The notes below the pieces were generated by a model. It was not told where the DNA came from. It worked only from the letters and a program-made list of their open reading frames with translations, and did not search any database. From the NCBI GenBank assembly GCA_964019425.1, contig OZ025814.1:944001-1008000 (forward strand): a stretch of DNA of 64,000 nt, given 5' to 3'. Positions 31,408 to 41,784 of the stretch are shown in pieces (position 1 is the stretch's first letter; the number at the start of each line of letters is the position of its first letter). Made by a program: the position numbers and the translations under genes. The stretch is from Flectonema sp. DT1601 (Eukaryota > Euglenozoa > Diplonemea > Diplonemida > Diplonemidae).

Positions 31408-33426
31408 ATGATCACCCGTCGGGTATTTCACTCCGGCTGTTCTGCAGTTCGGTCACAAATTAGAAACTACTCAACGAGGTCAAATGAAGGTTCAAAGTGG
31501 GATTTCGTTAACCGACCAAACACATCAAACAAAGTGAAGATGGTACAGGAAGGATGGGATGAATACAGTCAAAGTAATAAATTATTAAAATCAGTGAGGA
31601 AAGGGAAAGTTGTGTACGACTCTGAAATATATCAAAGGAGGAATGAACCAAGAAGTGATAACAGTGGTAATAAGCCACAGCAGCAACAACAACAACAACA
31701 GCACCAACAACAGCAGCAACAGCACCAACAACCACACAACCCATCAGCTGTTGTTGATCCTTGGAGACCTGATGAAAATGGAATTTGGTACGCTGCCATC
31801 ACAAAGCTACCAATTAGTAATGAGAAGTACTGTGTCTACCCGGGTAATGGAAAGACAGTAAATCAAGTCCTCGAAGAAATGGGAGCCGGAAACCTCATTA
31901 ATTGGAAACCAAAGAGAAACCGTCGAACAGTTGTAGTCTTAGACAGTAAATGGTCAGGTTGGCATGAAGTTCAATGGGACGGTGTTGTTATTAAGACAAT
32001 CAGAGAAAAAGGATCACCTCACCCTGAAGACCCCGAAACATTAAAGAACACTCCACTAGAATCAGAGTACCAGGCAATTCGGAACAAGATTTCAGAATCT
32101 GAACGCGAACGAAACTTTGCTGAACTCTCAAAGGAAGAAGCTCGTTCAAAATATCAGCCCCCACGTGATGATATTGAAGTAGACGGCAAGGCTTTAATTA
32201 GTTTAGTTAATAGAAGTGACAGTATGGTAGTCCGCGCCTATCTAGTTTTCAAATTCATGGAGCGAAAGAATATCGTCGGGACGTCAACAACGTTTCAGTC
32301 ACTTCTGACTGCGTGTCTGAACACGTGCACATTAGACCTCGCTATTAATGTTTGGAGAATGATGCTTGCGAGAGGTGTTCTACCTGACATCGGATGCTAC
32401 AACACTCTAATTAATCTTGCGGCTAAGTCAGGTAATCGGACTTACGCATTTAAAGTCTTTGAAGAGATGGAATCTTTTGGACTCATCCCTGATCGTCAGA
32501 CTTTAGTAACTCTTATCAACGCTGATTCTGAAAGAGGTTTCGAAATCGTAAAGAAGTACGTAGAAGAAGGAAGATCTATTCCGCCATCAATCCTTCTCAG
32601 AATGTATTGTCAACAGGAGGATGATGAGAAGGCTTTTCAACTTTTTAAAGTAATGCAGAGAGAGCGTCGACCACCAGCAGCAGACGAATACAATCAACTA
32701 CTGCTGCTATGCGAACGGAAGAACAACTGCGAGAAGGCACTCGAAATCTTCAATGACATGGAAGAACGATCTGTATCTCCAAATTTCTTAACATATAATA
32801 CAGTAATGAACATCTTGGCTACTAATGATCAAGTTGAAAGACTCCACAAAGTTCAAGCAATGATGCATGATCGTAAAGTAACAACTCTTATTGTCTTATC
32901 AACATTTCGGTATAGAGGAAGAGACACAAGTATCGTTAACGGTGTTAATATGGACCTCAGTGTTTCATTAGACGTTCCATTATTTAATGGAGAAGAAGAT
33001 GAAGCACTCTGTCTACTAACTCAACAAATGATACAACATCTTGAATATAACAGTGATTATAAACCAAACTTTAAAGGTCTTCCAACTTATACATTAATGC
33101 ATCTTGGAAGGGAGACAGATCAGAGGGGTTCTCTAACATTTCACTGCGAAAAGAAGTCACTCGCGTACTTGTTATTAAAACACGGAACCAATACGGATTC
33201 TACACCAAAGAGACTTCCCAGAATAAATGTAAATGCCAGAATGTGTATGGATTGCCATTCAGTGTTTGCAACGGCATCGAAAGTCTTCGGAGTTCGTTTG
33301 GAGTGCAACGATAATAATTTACTTCACGTCTTCGAAGACGGAAACGATCTCAGTTGTTCGGATGGCTGGAGAAGTCGTGATGCCAACAACACTCCCGGCT
33401 CTGGACAGTTTGGTGGGGGTCTTTAA
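31408..33426 (+). CDS. PPR protein with C-terminal DYW-type deaminase domain (organellar C-to-U RNA editing factor)
   Basis: 672 residues. The N-terminus (MITRRVFHSGCSAVRSQIRN) looks like a mitochondrial presequence. A Gln/His-rich low-complexity stretch follows (about residues 91-112), then a domain I do not recognise (about 118-210), about five pentatricopeptide repeats (about 295-490) and a DYW-like domain (about 535-655). The DYW domain shows the catalytic HxE (HCEKKSLAY), zinc-binding CxxC (ARMCMDCHS) and the terminal LHVFEDG..LSCSDGW, matching the plant consensus H.F..G.CSC.DYW. The first Cys of the CSC motif is Leu and the final triplet is DGW. In plants, and in protists such as Naegleria, this family edits cytidine to uridine in organelle transcripts. 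A CAG lies 14 nt before the ATG. Confidence 0.88.
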   Translation: MITRRVFHSGCSAVRSQIRNYSTRSNEGSKWDFVNRPNTSNKVKMVQEGWDEYSQSNKLLKSVRKGKVVYDSEIYQRRNEPRSDNSGNKPQQQQQQQQHQQQQQQHQQPHNPSAVVDPWRPDENGIWYAAITKLPISNEKYCVYPGNGKTVNQVLEEMGAGNLINWKPKRNRRTVVVLDSKWSGWHEVQWDGVVIKTIREKGSPHPEDPETLKNTPLESEYQAIRNKISESERERNFAELSKEEARSKYQPPRDDIEVDGKALISLVNRSDSMVVRAYLVFKFMERKNIVGTSTTFQSLLTACLNTCTLDLAINVWRMMLARGVLPDIGCYNTLINLAAKSGNRTYAFKVFEEMESFGLIPDRQTLVTLINADSERGFEIVKKYVEEGRSIPPSILLRMYCQQEDDEKAFQLFKVMQRERRPPAADEYNQLLLLCERKNNCEKALEIFNDMEERSVSPNFLTYNTVMNILATNDQVERLHKVQAMMHDRKVTTLIVLSTFRYRGRDTSIVNGVNMDLSVSLDVPLFNGEEDEALCLLTQQMIQHLEYNSDYKPNFKGLPTYTLMHLGRETDQRGSLTFHCEKKSLAYLLLKHGTNTDSTPKRLPRINVNARMCMDCHSVFATASKVFGVRLECNDNNLLHVFEDGNDLSCSDGWRSRDANNTPGSGQFGGGL

Positions 33427-33767
33427 CAACATCTCTTTCTCCCGTTCTCTTGGAGGGTTGGAATACATTTCCTAAAGTTGTTAATCATATTACTTGTTAG
33501 ACTGTCTGACCTGTTTGACCTGTCTGACTATACTTTTTGTTGTTTGCTGACATTCGATCAGTTCCGTTGTCGACAACCAGCGCAGCTGGAAACAGTTCGG
33601 CACTCGAAGTGTTGGAAGATATTCGAAACTTGTCTTCAAACGAAAATAGTTTTCATCATCAACAGCACATTAAATAACATGGTCAGTGAGTCTAAATATA
33701 TTATTTCTATTTTACTACTAAAGTAGAATCATTAAACTAAACCACTCTCAAACTCAGTAATCACGAC
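33427..33767. other. Short intergenic, 0.34 kb
   Basis: No ORF supported. The eIF4E-like gene has a CAG at 33755-33757, 10 nt before its ATG. Confidence 0.4.
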
Positions 33768-34643
33768 ATGGCGGAAATTGAACCAACAGCTGAATGGATG
33801 ATTTGGTTCGACGAATCGTTGCCGCGCGGTCTCACTCTTGAGGAGTACCGGCAACGTGTCCGAACAGTCGGAAAAGTGAAGAACCTCAACAACTTAGTAG
33901 AGAAGTACGCGATGGTTAATAATTTTAGCTTCATTCCTGAAGAAGAAAGTGTGCTGACTGGAGTTGGGAGGACAAATTTTCGATTTAACTTACGAATCTT
34001 TAGAATTGAAAAGAAACCTTTTTGGGAGGATCAGGAAGAAGGAACTATCATCTACACTTTGAAGATGCCTCCATCTCTCCCACCTGTTGACTTTCAGGTA
34101 TTCTGGAAAGCTTTATCAAGAAGTGTTGTGTCTGGAGTAGTATTCGCGTCAGAGTCACTAGTCGATGAAGATGTTGACGTGTCAAAGAAACCTTCCTTTG
34201 ATAGTTCATCCATAACAGGAATTGTAGTTCATTACGGCAGAAATAAAGGTTTCGGACAAGTTGAAATCTGGTGCTCAAAAGATGATCAGCAGCTGATGGA
34301 ATTGATAACAACAACAATCATACCTCTTAAGAAGTACGGATACGAAATATCGAGCAAAACAAACGACGTCGCAGTTAATAACAATTTATCCATTCGGATG
34401 ACACACTCTGGACCAGTCAACAAGACTGGAATGAGAGCTGCCTTTACTAAGCCTCCAATTACAACTTCTTCCTTTGAGCCTTATTCTGGTGGAGGTTCCT
34501 CTCAAAGACTACCAGTTCGCACCTTTGAAAAGCCATCTCACTTGGGCGACTCTCAGCAGTCAAATGCGAAAGTTGTCATCGAAACTATTCGCAAAGGGAA
34601 AAAGGGAGGTCGTGGTAGAGGTGGAAAAGGTTTTAAAAGATGA
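33768..34643 (+). CDS. Divergent eIF4E-like cap-binding protein with RG-rich tail
   Basis: 291 residues. The eIF4E scaffold is visible: WMIWFDE near residue 10 (compare WTLWFD), KKPFWEDQEEGTII (about 83-96), which keeps the Trp-Glu pair that grips the cap guanine, and GIVVHYGRNKGFGQVEIWCSK (about 147-167, compare GAVVN..kIaiW). The first cap-stacking Trp and the Trp of the FW..YN motif that binds 4G/4E-BP are not evident: the corresponding stretch reads KVKNLNNLVEKYAMVNNF. A basic, Gly/Arg-rich C-terminus (GKKGGRGRGGKGFKR) may bind RNA. It could recognise an unusual cap or act as a translational repressor, which fits the trans-splicing suspicion; this is inference. Only 124 bp separate the last 5' CAG region from the preceding gene's 3' flank. 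Confidence 0.75.
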   Translation: MAEIEPTAEWMIWFDESLPRGLTLEEYRQRVRTVGKVKNLNNLVEKYAMVNNFSFIPEEESVLTGVGRTNFRFNLRIFRIEKKPFWEDQEEGTIIYTLKMPPSLPPVDFQVFWKALSRSVVSGVVFASESLVDEDVDVSKKPSFDSSSITGIVVHYGRNKGFGQVEIWCSKDDQQLMELITTTIIPLKKYGYEISSKTNDVAVNNNLSIRMTHSGPVNKTGMRAAFTKPPITTSSFEPYSGGGSSQRLPVRTFEKPSHLGDSQQSNAKVVIETIRKGKKGGRGRGGKGFKR

Positions 34644-34993
34644 GACTCAACTTCTTGTTAGAGATCGGAATGAATAAACTGAAGGAACTTTAAGAGGGAA
34701 GGAATTGAACGAAGAGTCTTCGATGTTGGAATAGTGTTATTCCTTTTAGTATTCCTTTTGGTAGCATTTTGGGACATTTGTCTTTTGTTTTAACATTATT
34801 TGTGATGACAATCTTTCAGTAATTAAAACGTATTTTGAAACAGTTCCCGCGGAGTAAATATATTCTTTGGATTGTAGAAGGGTTGTCTCTTTCAAGGAAA
34901 CGGGAACACAATTGTTTAATAACAAATTATTGTTTTGAGTGCTTAAAATTGTAACCTTTCTTTAATTAATTTGCAGCATACAACAGCGAGGAG
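34644..34993. other. Short intergenic, 0.35 kb
   Basis: No ORF supported. A CAG after a T-rich tract at 34974-34976 lies 17 nt before the kinase ATG. Confidence 0.4.
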
Positions 34994-37099
34994 ATGGGAA
35001 ACTGTAATGACAGTCCGCGTAAATCTGCTGGACATGTTCCGCCTCAGCAGATGCCGCAACGCCAAAAAGGAGGTGGTGGAGGAGGGAGAAGTAACCAGAG
35101 GCATCTAAGAGAAGGAGATTCAATTGTCGCTTGGTGGAAGGAAAAGAATAGCCACGGGACTTGGTACGAAGCAGTAATAGAAAGATCAAATGGTGACGGG
35201 ACATTTGATATTCGCTGGACTGTAGACGGGTCGCGAACTTATGGAGTTGGGTCGGATTTTATTCGACCAAACTCTGGTGTGAATACCGTTCAGCCAGCAA
35301 GCCCAGCAAGCCAAAGAGGAAATCAATTATTCGCAGCACTTGGTGGCAAAGAAGGCACTGCACTTCCTTACGAACATGTTAGAAAAATGATGAGAGACCC
35401 GTCAATTATTAAATTATTTGGATGGGTTGAGGGGTATGGTGACGACTTAGCAGCGATGTTGTGCACAACAAACGGCCGACGCAGCGACCTGACAGCCGAG
35501 CAGACGGGTTACTATGCAACGGTTCAGTGGCTGTTCGCAAGGATCGATGAGGATAGAAATGGAAAAATATCTGCGTGGGAACTTGAGACTGCTCTTCTAC
35601 AAGATAAAGAAGTCTGTGCCAATCTCGGAATGGGACCTGAGATGGCGAACCCACTCTTCAGACAAATGGACGCAGACAACTCGGGTTGGATTTCATTAGT
35701 TGAATTCTATCGTTACTATTCCACAACTCCAATGAAGAGATCGTTGGGTTCAATTGAAGCTCTCTTCGCACAACTTGACGCTGATCGCTCCGGAACTATT
35801 ACTTCTGATGAATTGAGACGAGCACTTGAAAGGAATAAAAATATTCAACTGGAACTCGGATGGCCAGCTCACCGTTCTGACATCCTCTTCGGTCTTCTTG
35901 ATCAGGACGGCTCTGGAACAGTAACGATGGATGAGTTGAGAACTTACATGAGAATTCAAATTATTTTCAACATCATCGATACGAACAGAAGTGGTTTTAT
36001 TGATACTTTTGAATTTGGTGAAGCTCTCGCCAATCGATCCATCTCAACAGAGTTACAAGTGAGACAGTCAGACGCTTTGCGAATCTTCCAACAGATTGAC
36101 ACTGACCGATCGAATACAATCAACTTCGCTGAGTTCTTTCGATACTTCGTAAGAAGACTTGGACCTGACTGTGGAGTTGTTAATCAGCAGTTAGCTGGTC
36201 AGGTTAATATTCCAAAGCCTTCAAAACCTGGTGATATGTATGAAAAGATTAAGAAACTTGGTGAGGGTACCTTCGGTGTCGTATTTTTAATAAAGAGAAA
36301 GTCCGACGGGTTAGATTTAATTATGAAGAAGCCCAAACCAGAAACGGTTACTGACATGAATGATGTAAAGGCCGAGGCTGACATGCTCTCCCGTCTAAAG
36401 CATCCTCACATTATTAGATTTCAGGAGTCTTATTGGGAGGGTAAAGCTTTAATTATTGTGACAGAATTCGCGGGTGGTGGCGATCTAAGTTCTCAGATCC
36501 CTAAAAACCGAGGCTGTGGAGAAGAACGCGCATTCACCTGGTTTATTGAACTACTCGATGCTGTTAACTACCTCCATCAACGTTTTATTCTCCACCGTGA
36601 TTTGAAACCCGACAACGTCTTCTTAAGTAAAGGATTGTCTGTGAAAGTTGGTGACTTAGGTCTTGCAACGCAGTTAAAGGATGGATTTGATATGGCGTCT
36701 TCTATCTGTGGAACTCCTGTTTATATGGCTCCTGAGCTTTTTAACGGACGCCCATATTCAGCTCCAAATGATGTTTGGGCTTTAGGTTGCATAATGTATG
36801 AAATGGCTACTGGTAAGCTTGCTTACACAGGATATTCAAATGCTGCTAGACCGCCAAGAGACTGTCCAAGATGGTGTGAAGGAATTGTTTATGACATCTT
36901 ACAAGAGAGACCTTCAGATAGACCAACTTGTAAAGAACTTCTTAAGGATCTTGGTGTTGAGGATGATCCGGGCAATTTCGGATTCTTTTACGGTAAAAAA
37001 AGCGGAGGAGGAGGAGGAGGAAATCGAGGAGGGTCTCCAATATCACCGTCGTCATATGACTACGGGTATGATGACAGCAGGTACTACGATCATCGTTAA
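34994..37099 (+). CDS. N-myristoylated EF-hand/NEK-like protein kinase, paralogue 1
   Basis: 701 residues. MGNC at the start fits N-myristoylation at Gly2 and palmitoylation at Cys3. A Tudor/agenet-like module (residues 40-92, EGDSIVAWWKEK to DFIRP) follows. Six EF-hands (about 177-400) have DxDxSG-type loops such as DEDRNGKIS, DADNSGWIS, DADRSGTIT, DQDGSGTVT, DTNRSGFID and DTDRSNTIN. The kinase domain (about 415-660) has LGEGTFGVVF, Lys in LIMKKPK, HRDLKPDN, DLG in place of DFG (as in NEK6/7) and CGTPVYMAPE. The tail is Gly/Tyr-rich. The order calcium sensor then kinase is the reverse of plant and apicomplexan CDPKs. It is probably a membrane-bound, calcium-regulated kinase. A paralogue starts 2.6 kb downstream. 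Confidence 0.92.
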   Translation: MGNCNDSPRKSAGHVPPQQMPQRQKGGGGGGRSNQRHLREGDSIVAWWKEKNSHGTWYEAVIERSNGDGTFDIRWTVDGSRTYGVGSDFIRPNSGVNTVQPASPASQRGNQLFAALGGKEGTALPYEHVRKMMRDPSIIKLFGWVEGYGDDLAAMLCTTNGRRSDLTAEQTGYYATVQWLFARIDEDRNGKISAWELETALLQDKEVCANLGMGPEMANPLFRQMDADNSGWISLVEFYRYYSTTPMKRSLGSIEALFAQLDADRSGTITSDELRRALERNKNIQLELGWPAHRSDILFGLLDQDGSGTVTMDELRTYMRIQIIFNIIDTNRSGFIDTFEFGEALANRSISTELQVRQSDALRIFQQIDTDRSNTINFAEFFRYFVRRLGPDCGVVNQQLAGQVNIPKPSKPGDMYEKIKKLGEGTFGVVFLIKRKSDGLDLIMKKPKPETVTDMNDVKAEADMLSRLKHPHIIRFQESYWEGKALIIVTEFAGGGDLSSQIPKNRGCGEERAFTWFIELLDAVNYLHQRFILHRDLKPDNVFLSKGLSVKVGDLGLATQLKDGFDMASSICGTPVYMAPELFNGRPYSAPNDVWALGCIMYEMATGKLAYTGYSNAARPPRDCPRWCEGIVYDILQERPSDRPTCKELLKDLGVEDDPGNFGFFYGKKSGGGGGGNRGGSPISPSSYDYGYDDSRYYDHR

Positions 37100-39663
37100 A
37101 AGTGTGGTTGGGAATCTCTCTTGGTCTTGAATTTTACTAAGATGTATTTCTTTTAAAGATGAGAATGAAAAACATTGGAAACATAGCTAATCAGAAGAAG
37201 ATAGACTTTTCAAACAGATAGGAGTCGAGGCGAGGGACAAACACCAGTGAACGAGACGGTTTGATGTTACTGAGGCTGCGCCTCGCTTCGATTGTGAGCT
37301 GACTTGGGGTGAGCAGTCGTGTGGATAGGTTTGTTGCTACGCGTCTTTGTATCCTTCCATTTCCCTGTTCTTCAGATCCCTTTTTTTGTTTTATTATTTT
37401 CACCGCACGATGAGAAAGTACTCCTTCAGATTACTTGTGGTCGTTGTTTCTAAAGTCGCAGATTAAATATTTTATTGTACTACCTGCCTTGTCGCACCAT
37501 GTCACGTGCAACTTTTATTTGTTTTTATTTCCCTGTGTGGTGTACAAACTTTGATCCTCAGATACGATTTGTTCTATTTAAACAAAGATGTTGATTAGAA
37601 GTGTTTTTTGCTGGATTACATTCCTAATTTCAAAGCAATTGGAAGAGGAAGATGCCACATACAAATATCTTCGTACCCGTTGATAGAGAAACGGAATGTG
37701 AAAAAGGAAATTCGCTTCTGTTTGAAAAATTCTAGTTTGGATTGGAACTGAGTGTTTGATTGGCTCAAAATCCCGAGGACGTTTCTTTTTTTTTCTATCT
37801 CCCCTTTTGTTGTTGCCTCTGAACTCGCTATTAACTAATTGCTTCTGTTGAATTGGAGTGTGAAGATCACAATGGAAGCACCCGAAGAGATGATGACCAC
37901 TCATTGTGCTTCTCGTTGACTATTTCCCGTTCGTTGAGAAGTTAAAATATTAATTTGGCAATTGGTAGGCGAAGCTCAGCTGCTCCCTCGAATCGCTTCC
38001 CTTGAGCAACAAAGGTCCTGTACGATCTACTTACTCTTGCTTTCATTTTCTTGCTCTTTTCCGTTTATTGTTATTATTTTTTTGTTTATCCGAGTTGGAC
38101 CTCCAAATCGTTACATCGTCGAGAAGATATCGACGGGCGATTCGTTGCCTATTAAGGATCCCAGTAGAATGTACCTCCCATAACTTATTGTAGAAGAGTG
38201 TTCCATTAGTAGTAGCGCATTAATTGTAATTAAAGTACTCCAAGAGTTGCTTACTGAAGAGTGATTCAGTCTCGATAATTGACTGACTTACTTCTACACC
38301 ATAACTGATGATGAGAGAATGGAGGTAAGAGATGTATGGATTACTCTCGAACCCTAGTAGTTACTTCAAAAAGGCTAAGATAAGCATCACCGTAGTCTCT
38401 GTATTCTTAACAGATGTTAAATTATCATTTTGTTTATATGATACAACACGGTTGGTATTTTACGAATTACGAACATTCAACTCCCTCAGAAAGTTGTTTT
38501 AAACAATTGTAATAATAGCGTAGTGGCGTCTCACCTGCTGTTGCTTTTCACTTACCATCAGAAGTCTCTCCCTCTGACTCCCTTTTTTTTTTGATTTATA
38601 TAATTTCTGACTAAATCTCAGTTTCATTCCCCTCCCTGACGCTCGGAACTAACTGATTGCGGCGTTTGTTTTTTATTTCTTTTTCGCAGAGAAATGCAAA
38701 ACTTCGATCACTCATCAAAATAATTGAAATAGTCCGAAAAGAATGGACAGTTTTTTACTTGCACTGATGATTTTCGATGTCACCACACGTTATCCTTTTT
38801 GTTTGTCTTTTCTTTTGTAGTTGTAGACTATCAGATTATCTAAAGAAGATATAAACTGAACACTCCTGTCTGCATCTGCTACAAGATGTTTGCCCGACTG
38901 GCTCACTATGTGTTACTTTCAGGTCATTAAATCTGGTTATCAAAACTTTAAGGACCCTTGAATGAGGGTTCTGAGGTCTTTTGAAACCAGAAAAAGTATT
39001 CTGAAAACAAGACTCGCAGATAACAATTAACTTTTTCCGATAAATCAGTTTGTAGTTCCCCTCCACCAAGTTATCTTCCCCAAAAAGTGTTTTTTTTTTT
39101 TTTATTTTTTTTTTTAAATATTTTTTGTTGTTAAAATGTTTTTTGTTAGGTGTGCTGAGTGGTGTGTTGTTATAATGGATGTATTTGACATCCAAAACTT
39201 GTATTTCATTTCCCGATAAAAAATCTCAACCCCTGTCTTTGGTCAGTAAGAGTAACATCTGTTAAGAAAAGAAATAAACAAATAAAGAAGTTATCTGTTC
39301 TTTCCCTTTGTCTCGTAATCAACTTGCTGCAGAGATTACCTTTCACTCAATTATCGATAGCAGCAATGTGAAAAAAATCGGTAAATTACCTATTTTGGGA
39401 TTAAAATTTATATAAAAAAAGATAAAATAAAAAAAACAGAAAAGAAACTAAAAAAAAGTGCCGTTGCGGTATTTTGTGAATGTACCCAGTGAAGAATATC
39501 TTTTAAAAAAGGAATTGTACAGTTGGGTACCTTTTCAGTGGTTACATGGGAATAATCTTTTTTTACTATACAGCTTGCTTAATACAAAATAATAATAATA
39601 TTCATCTTTGATAATTATGTTTTTATCTCAACACAATTTCACAAACTCCAGGAAGTATATAAA
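37100..39663. other. Intergenic, 2.6 kb
   Basis: No supported gene on either strand. Small frames (60-119 codons) lack motifs and overlap. Contains poly(T)/poly(A) tracts near 39090-39115 and 39410-39460. A CAG at 39649-39651 lies 12 nt before the next ATG. Confidence 0.5.
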
Positions 39664-41784
39664 ATGGGTAATTGCATGGATTACGATGCGGCTTCTACAA
39701 GACCGAGTTCCAGGTCGAGGCCGCAACAGCGAAACCAGCAGCAAATGTACGACCAGAGTAAGGGTCCAGCAAAAGTATTTGTAAAAGGTGATCGAGTACT
39801 GGCATGGTGGGAAGCTGCATGGCATGTTGCGATTATTCGAACAAATAACGGAAATGGAACCTGCGATATTAACTGGAATGACGGAACCATGAGTTACGGA
39901 GTGTATGATATTTATTTGAGACATCGCAGTGGTGGTGGTGGCGGTGGTGGTGGTGGAAGCAGTCCAAGATCGGGTCCTGAGAGTCCGCCAAAGAATGCTG
40001 AGGCTGCTAAGTCTGCTGATTATTTAGGTGCGCATTTATTTAAATTACTCGGTGGCCGATCTGGTGGGACAGTTTCATTCGAAACAGCGAAGTCGAATTT
40101 AAAGAACCTCGCGACTATGCACCAGTTTGGTGTTTCATCTTCAGATCCCAACAACGCCTCAGAGCTTGCGAAGCTGCTCATCACAAGCAATGGTCGGATA
40201 GGTGAACAAACTATGAGGAAGTATGCTTTAATTAAATGGTTATTCTCTGTTATTGATCAAGATCAAGACCAACATATAAGCTGCTGGGAACTAGAGACGG
40301 CTCTTTATAAGTCAAGCACAGTCAGACAAGAAATCGAATGTGCACCGGAACAGGCAGCTCCATTATTCAGACAGATGGATGTCAAGAGAAGAGGAAGGAT
40401 CACACTAATAGAGTTTTACAGATATTTGTCTCAGGCTAGACACTTTGCTCCCAACAAGGGAGTCAAACCCAGTAACTCTAATGGACCAATTAAACGACTC
40501 TTTGAGAGAATCGATACAAATCGCTCTGGTGGTATTACACTGAGCGAGTTAGAGAATGCTTTGAAAACTGACCGCGAGCTTTGCACCATTTTAGGATGGG
40601 CGTGGCACGCAGCTGCAACTCTCTTCTCGTTCCTCGATAGAGATAACAGTGGAGTTGTAACTCAAGATGAGTTGTTTATATATATGAGAGTTCAGATATT
40701 ATTTAATTTAATTGATAGAAACCACAGTGGATTCATCGACCCGTATGAGTTTGGTGACGCTCTCGGTAATTCAAAGCTCTCACAAGAACTCGGTGTCGAG
40801 CAGTGGCAAGCGCAGAAGATATTCCGCGCGATCGACGCCAATGGACTGCAGTCGATTTCCTTTGCAGAATTCTTTGGGTACTTCAGTACCCGATTAGGTC
40901 CTGACTTAGGTCTTGTTTATCAGCAGAGGGCTTACGCTAATAGAACAGCCAATGCATCTGATAAGTATGAGAAAATCAAAAAACTCGGTGAGGGAGCATT
41001 CGGCGTCGTCTTTCTCATCAAGAGACGTGCAGATGGTCTTCAGCTCATCGAAAAGAGACCCAAACTCGATAGTGGTTGTTCCATGGAAGATGTAAAGACT
41101 GAAGCTGAGATGCTGGCTAGAATTAAACACTCGCACATTATTAGATTTTTTGAATCGTATTACGAGAATAAGGCGCTCATTATCGTTACTGAATATGCTT
41201 CCGGAGGAGATCTCCGCGCGAAATTAAAGCGAAATGGATGTGATGCTGGCCAAACGATGGAATGGTTCACTCAGATATGTGATGCAGTGAAGTACCTTCA
41301 TGACAGATATATTCTTCACAGAGACTTAAAGCCAGACAACATATTCTTGACTGGTGGCGGCAGTGTCAAAATTGGAGATTTGGGACTTGCGACTCAACTC
41401 CGAGGTGAAAGAGACATGGCGATGTCAATGTGCGGTACGCCCAACTACATGGCTCCTGAACTTCTTAACGGACTTCCATACAACTTCCCGAATGACGTCT
41501 GGGCTATGGGTTGCATTTTGTACGAGATGGCGACGGGAAAAATTGCCTTCCGCACTCAGGGTGCTATCCTCCGCCTTGAAGTACCTCGCGACACACCTCA
41601 GTACTGCCGTCGTCTTGTGACAGGAATCCTAATCTCAGCTCCTCAAAGAAGGCTGACAGTTGATAGGCTACTCGATGAACTCGAATATGAATTCGATCCG
41701 ACTGGAATGGCTTCTTACATGTCGGATAGATTTAGAAAGGGAAGGAGAGCTGGCGTTCGTACGGTATCTCCACTCGATGTGTGA
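39664..41784 (+). CDS. N-myristoylated EF-hand/NEK-like protein kinase, paralogue 2
   Basis: 706 residues, colinear with paralogue 1: MGNC myristoylation start, Tudor-like module (about residues 38-90, GDRVLAWWEAAWHVAIIR), a (GGT/GGC)n-encoded poly-Gly spacer, six EF-hands and a C-terminal NEK-like kinase. EF-hands 3-5 have good loops (DTNRSGGIT, DRDNSGVVT, DRNHSGFID); EF-hands 1, 2 and 6 are degenerate (DQDQDQHIS, DVKRRGRIT, DANGLQSIS) and may not bind calcium, unlike paralogue 1. The kinase keeps LGEGAFGVVF, Lys in LIEKRPK, HRDLKPDN, DLG and CGTPNYMAPE, so it should be active. A tandem duplication with differing calcium sensitivity is the simplest reading. A CAG lies 12 nt before the ATG. 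Confidence 0.92.
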   Translation: MGNCMDYDAASTRPSSRSRPQQRNQQQMYDQSKGPAKVFVKGDRVLAWWEAAWHVAIIRTNNGNGTCDINWNDGTMSYGVYDIYLRHRSGGGGGGGGGSSPRSGPESPPKNAEAAKSADYLGAHLFKLLGGRSGGTVSFETAKSNLKNLATMHQFGVSSSDPNNASELAKLLITSNGRIGEQTMRKYALIKWLFSVIDQDQDQHISCWELETALYKSSTVRQEIECAPEQAAPLFRQMDVKRRGRITLIEFYRYLSQARHFAPNKGVKPSNSNGPIKRLFERIDTNRSGGITLSELENALKTDRELCTILGWAWHAAATLFSFLDRDNSGVVTQDELFIYMRVQILFNLIDRNHSGFIDPYEFGDALGNSKLSQELGVEQWQAQKIFRAIDANGLQSISFAEFFGYFSTRLGPDLGLVYQQRAYANRTANASDKYEKIKKLGEGAFGVVFLIKRRADGLQLIEKRPKLDSGCSMEDVKTEAEMLARIKHSHIIRFFESYYENKALIIVTEYASGGDLRAKLKRNGCDAGQTMEWFTQICDAVKYLHDRYILHRDLKPDNIFLTGGGSVKIGDLGLATQLRGERDMAMSMCGTPNYMAPELLNGLPYNFPNDVWAMGCILYEMATGKIAFRTQGAILRLEVPRDTPQYCRRLVTGILISAPQRRLTVDRLLDELEYEFDPTGMASYMSDRFRKGRRAGVRTVSPLDV

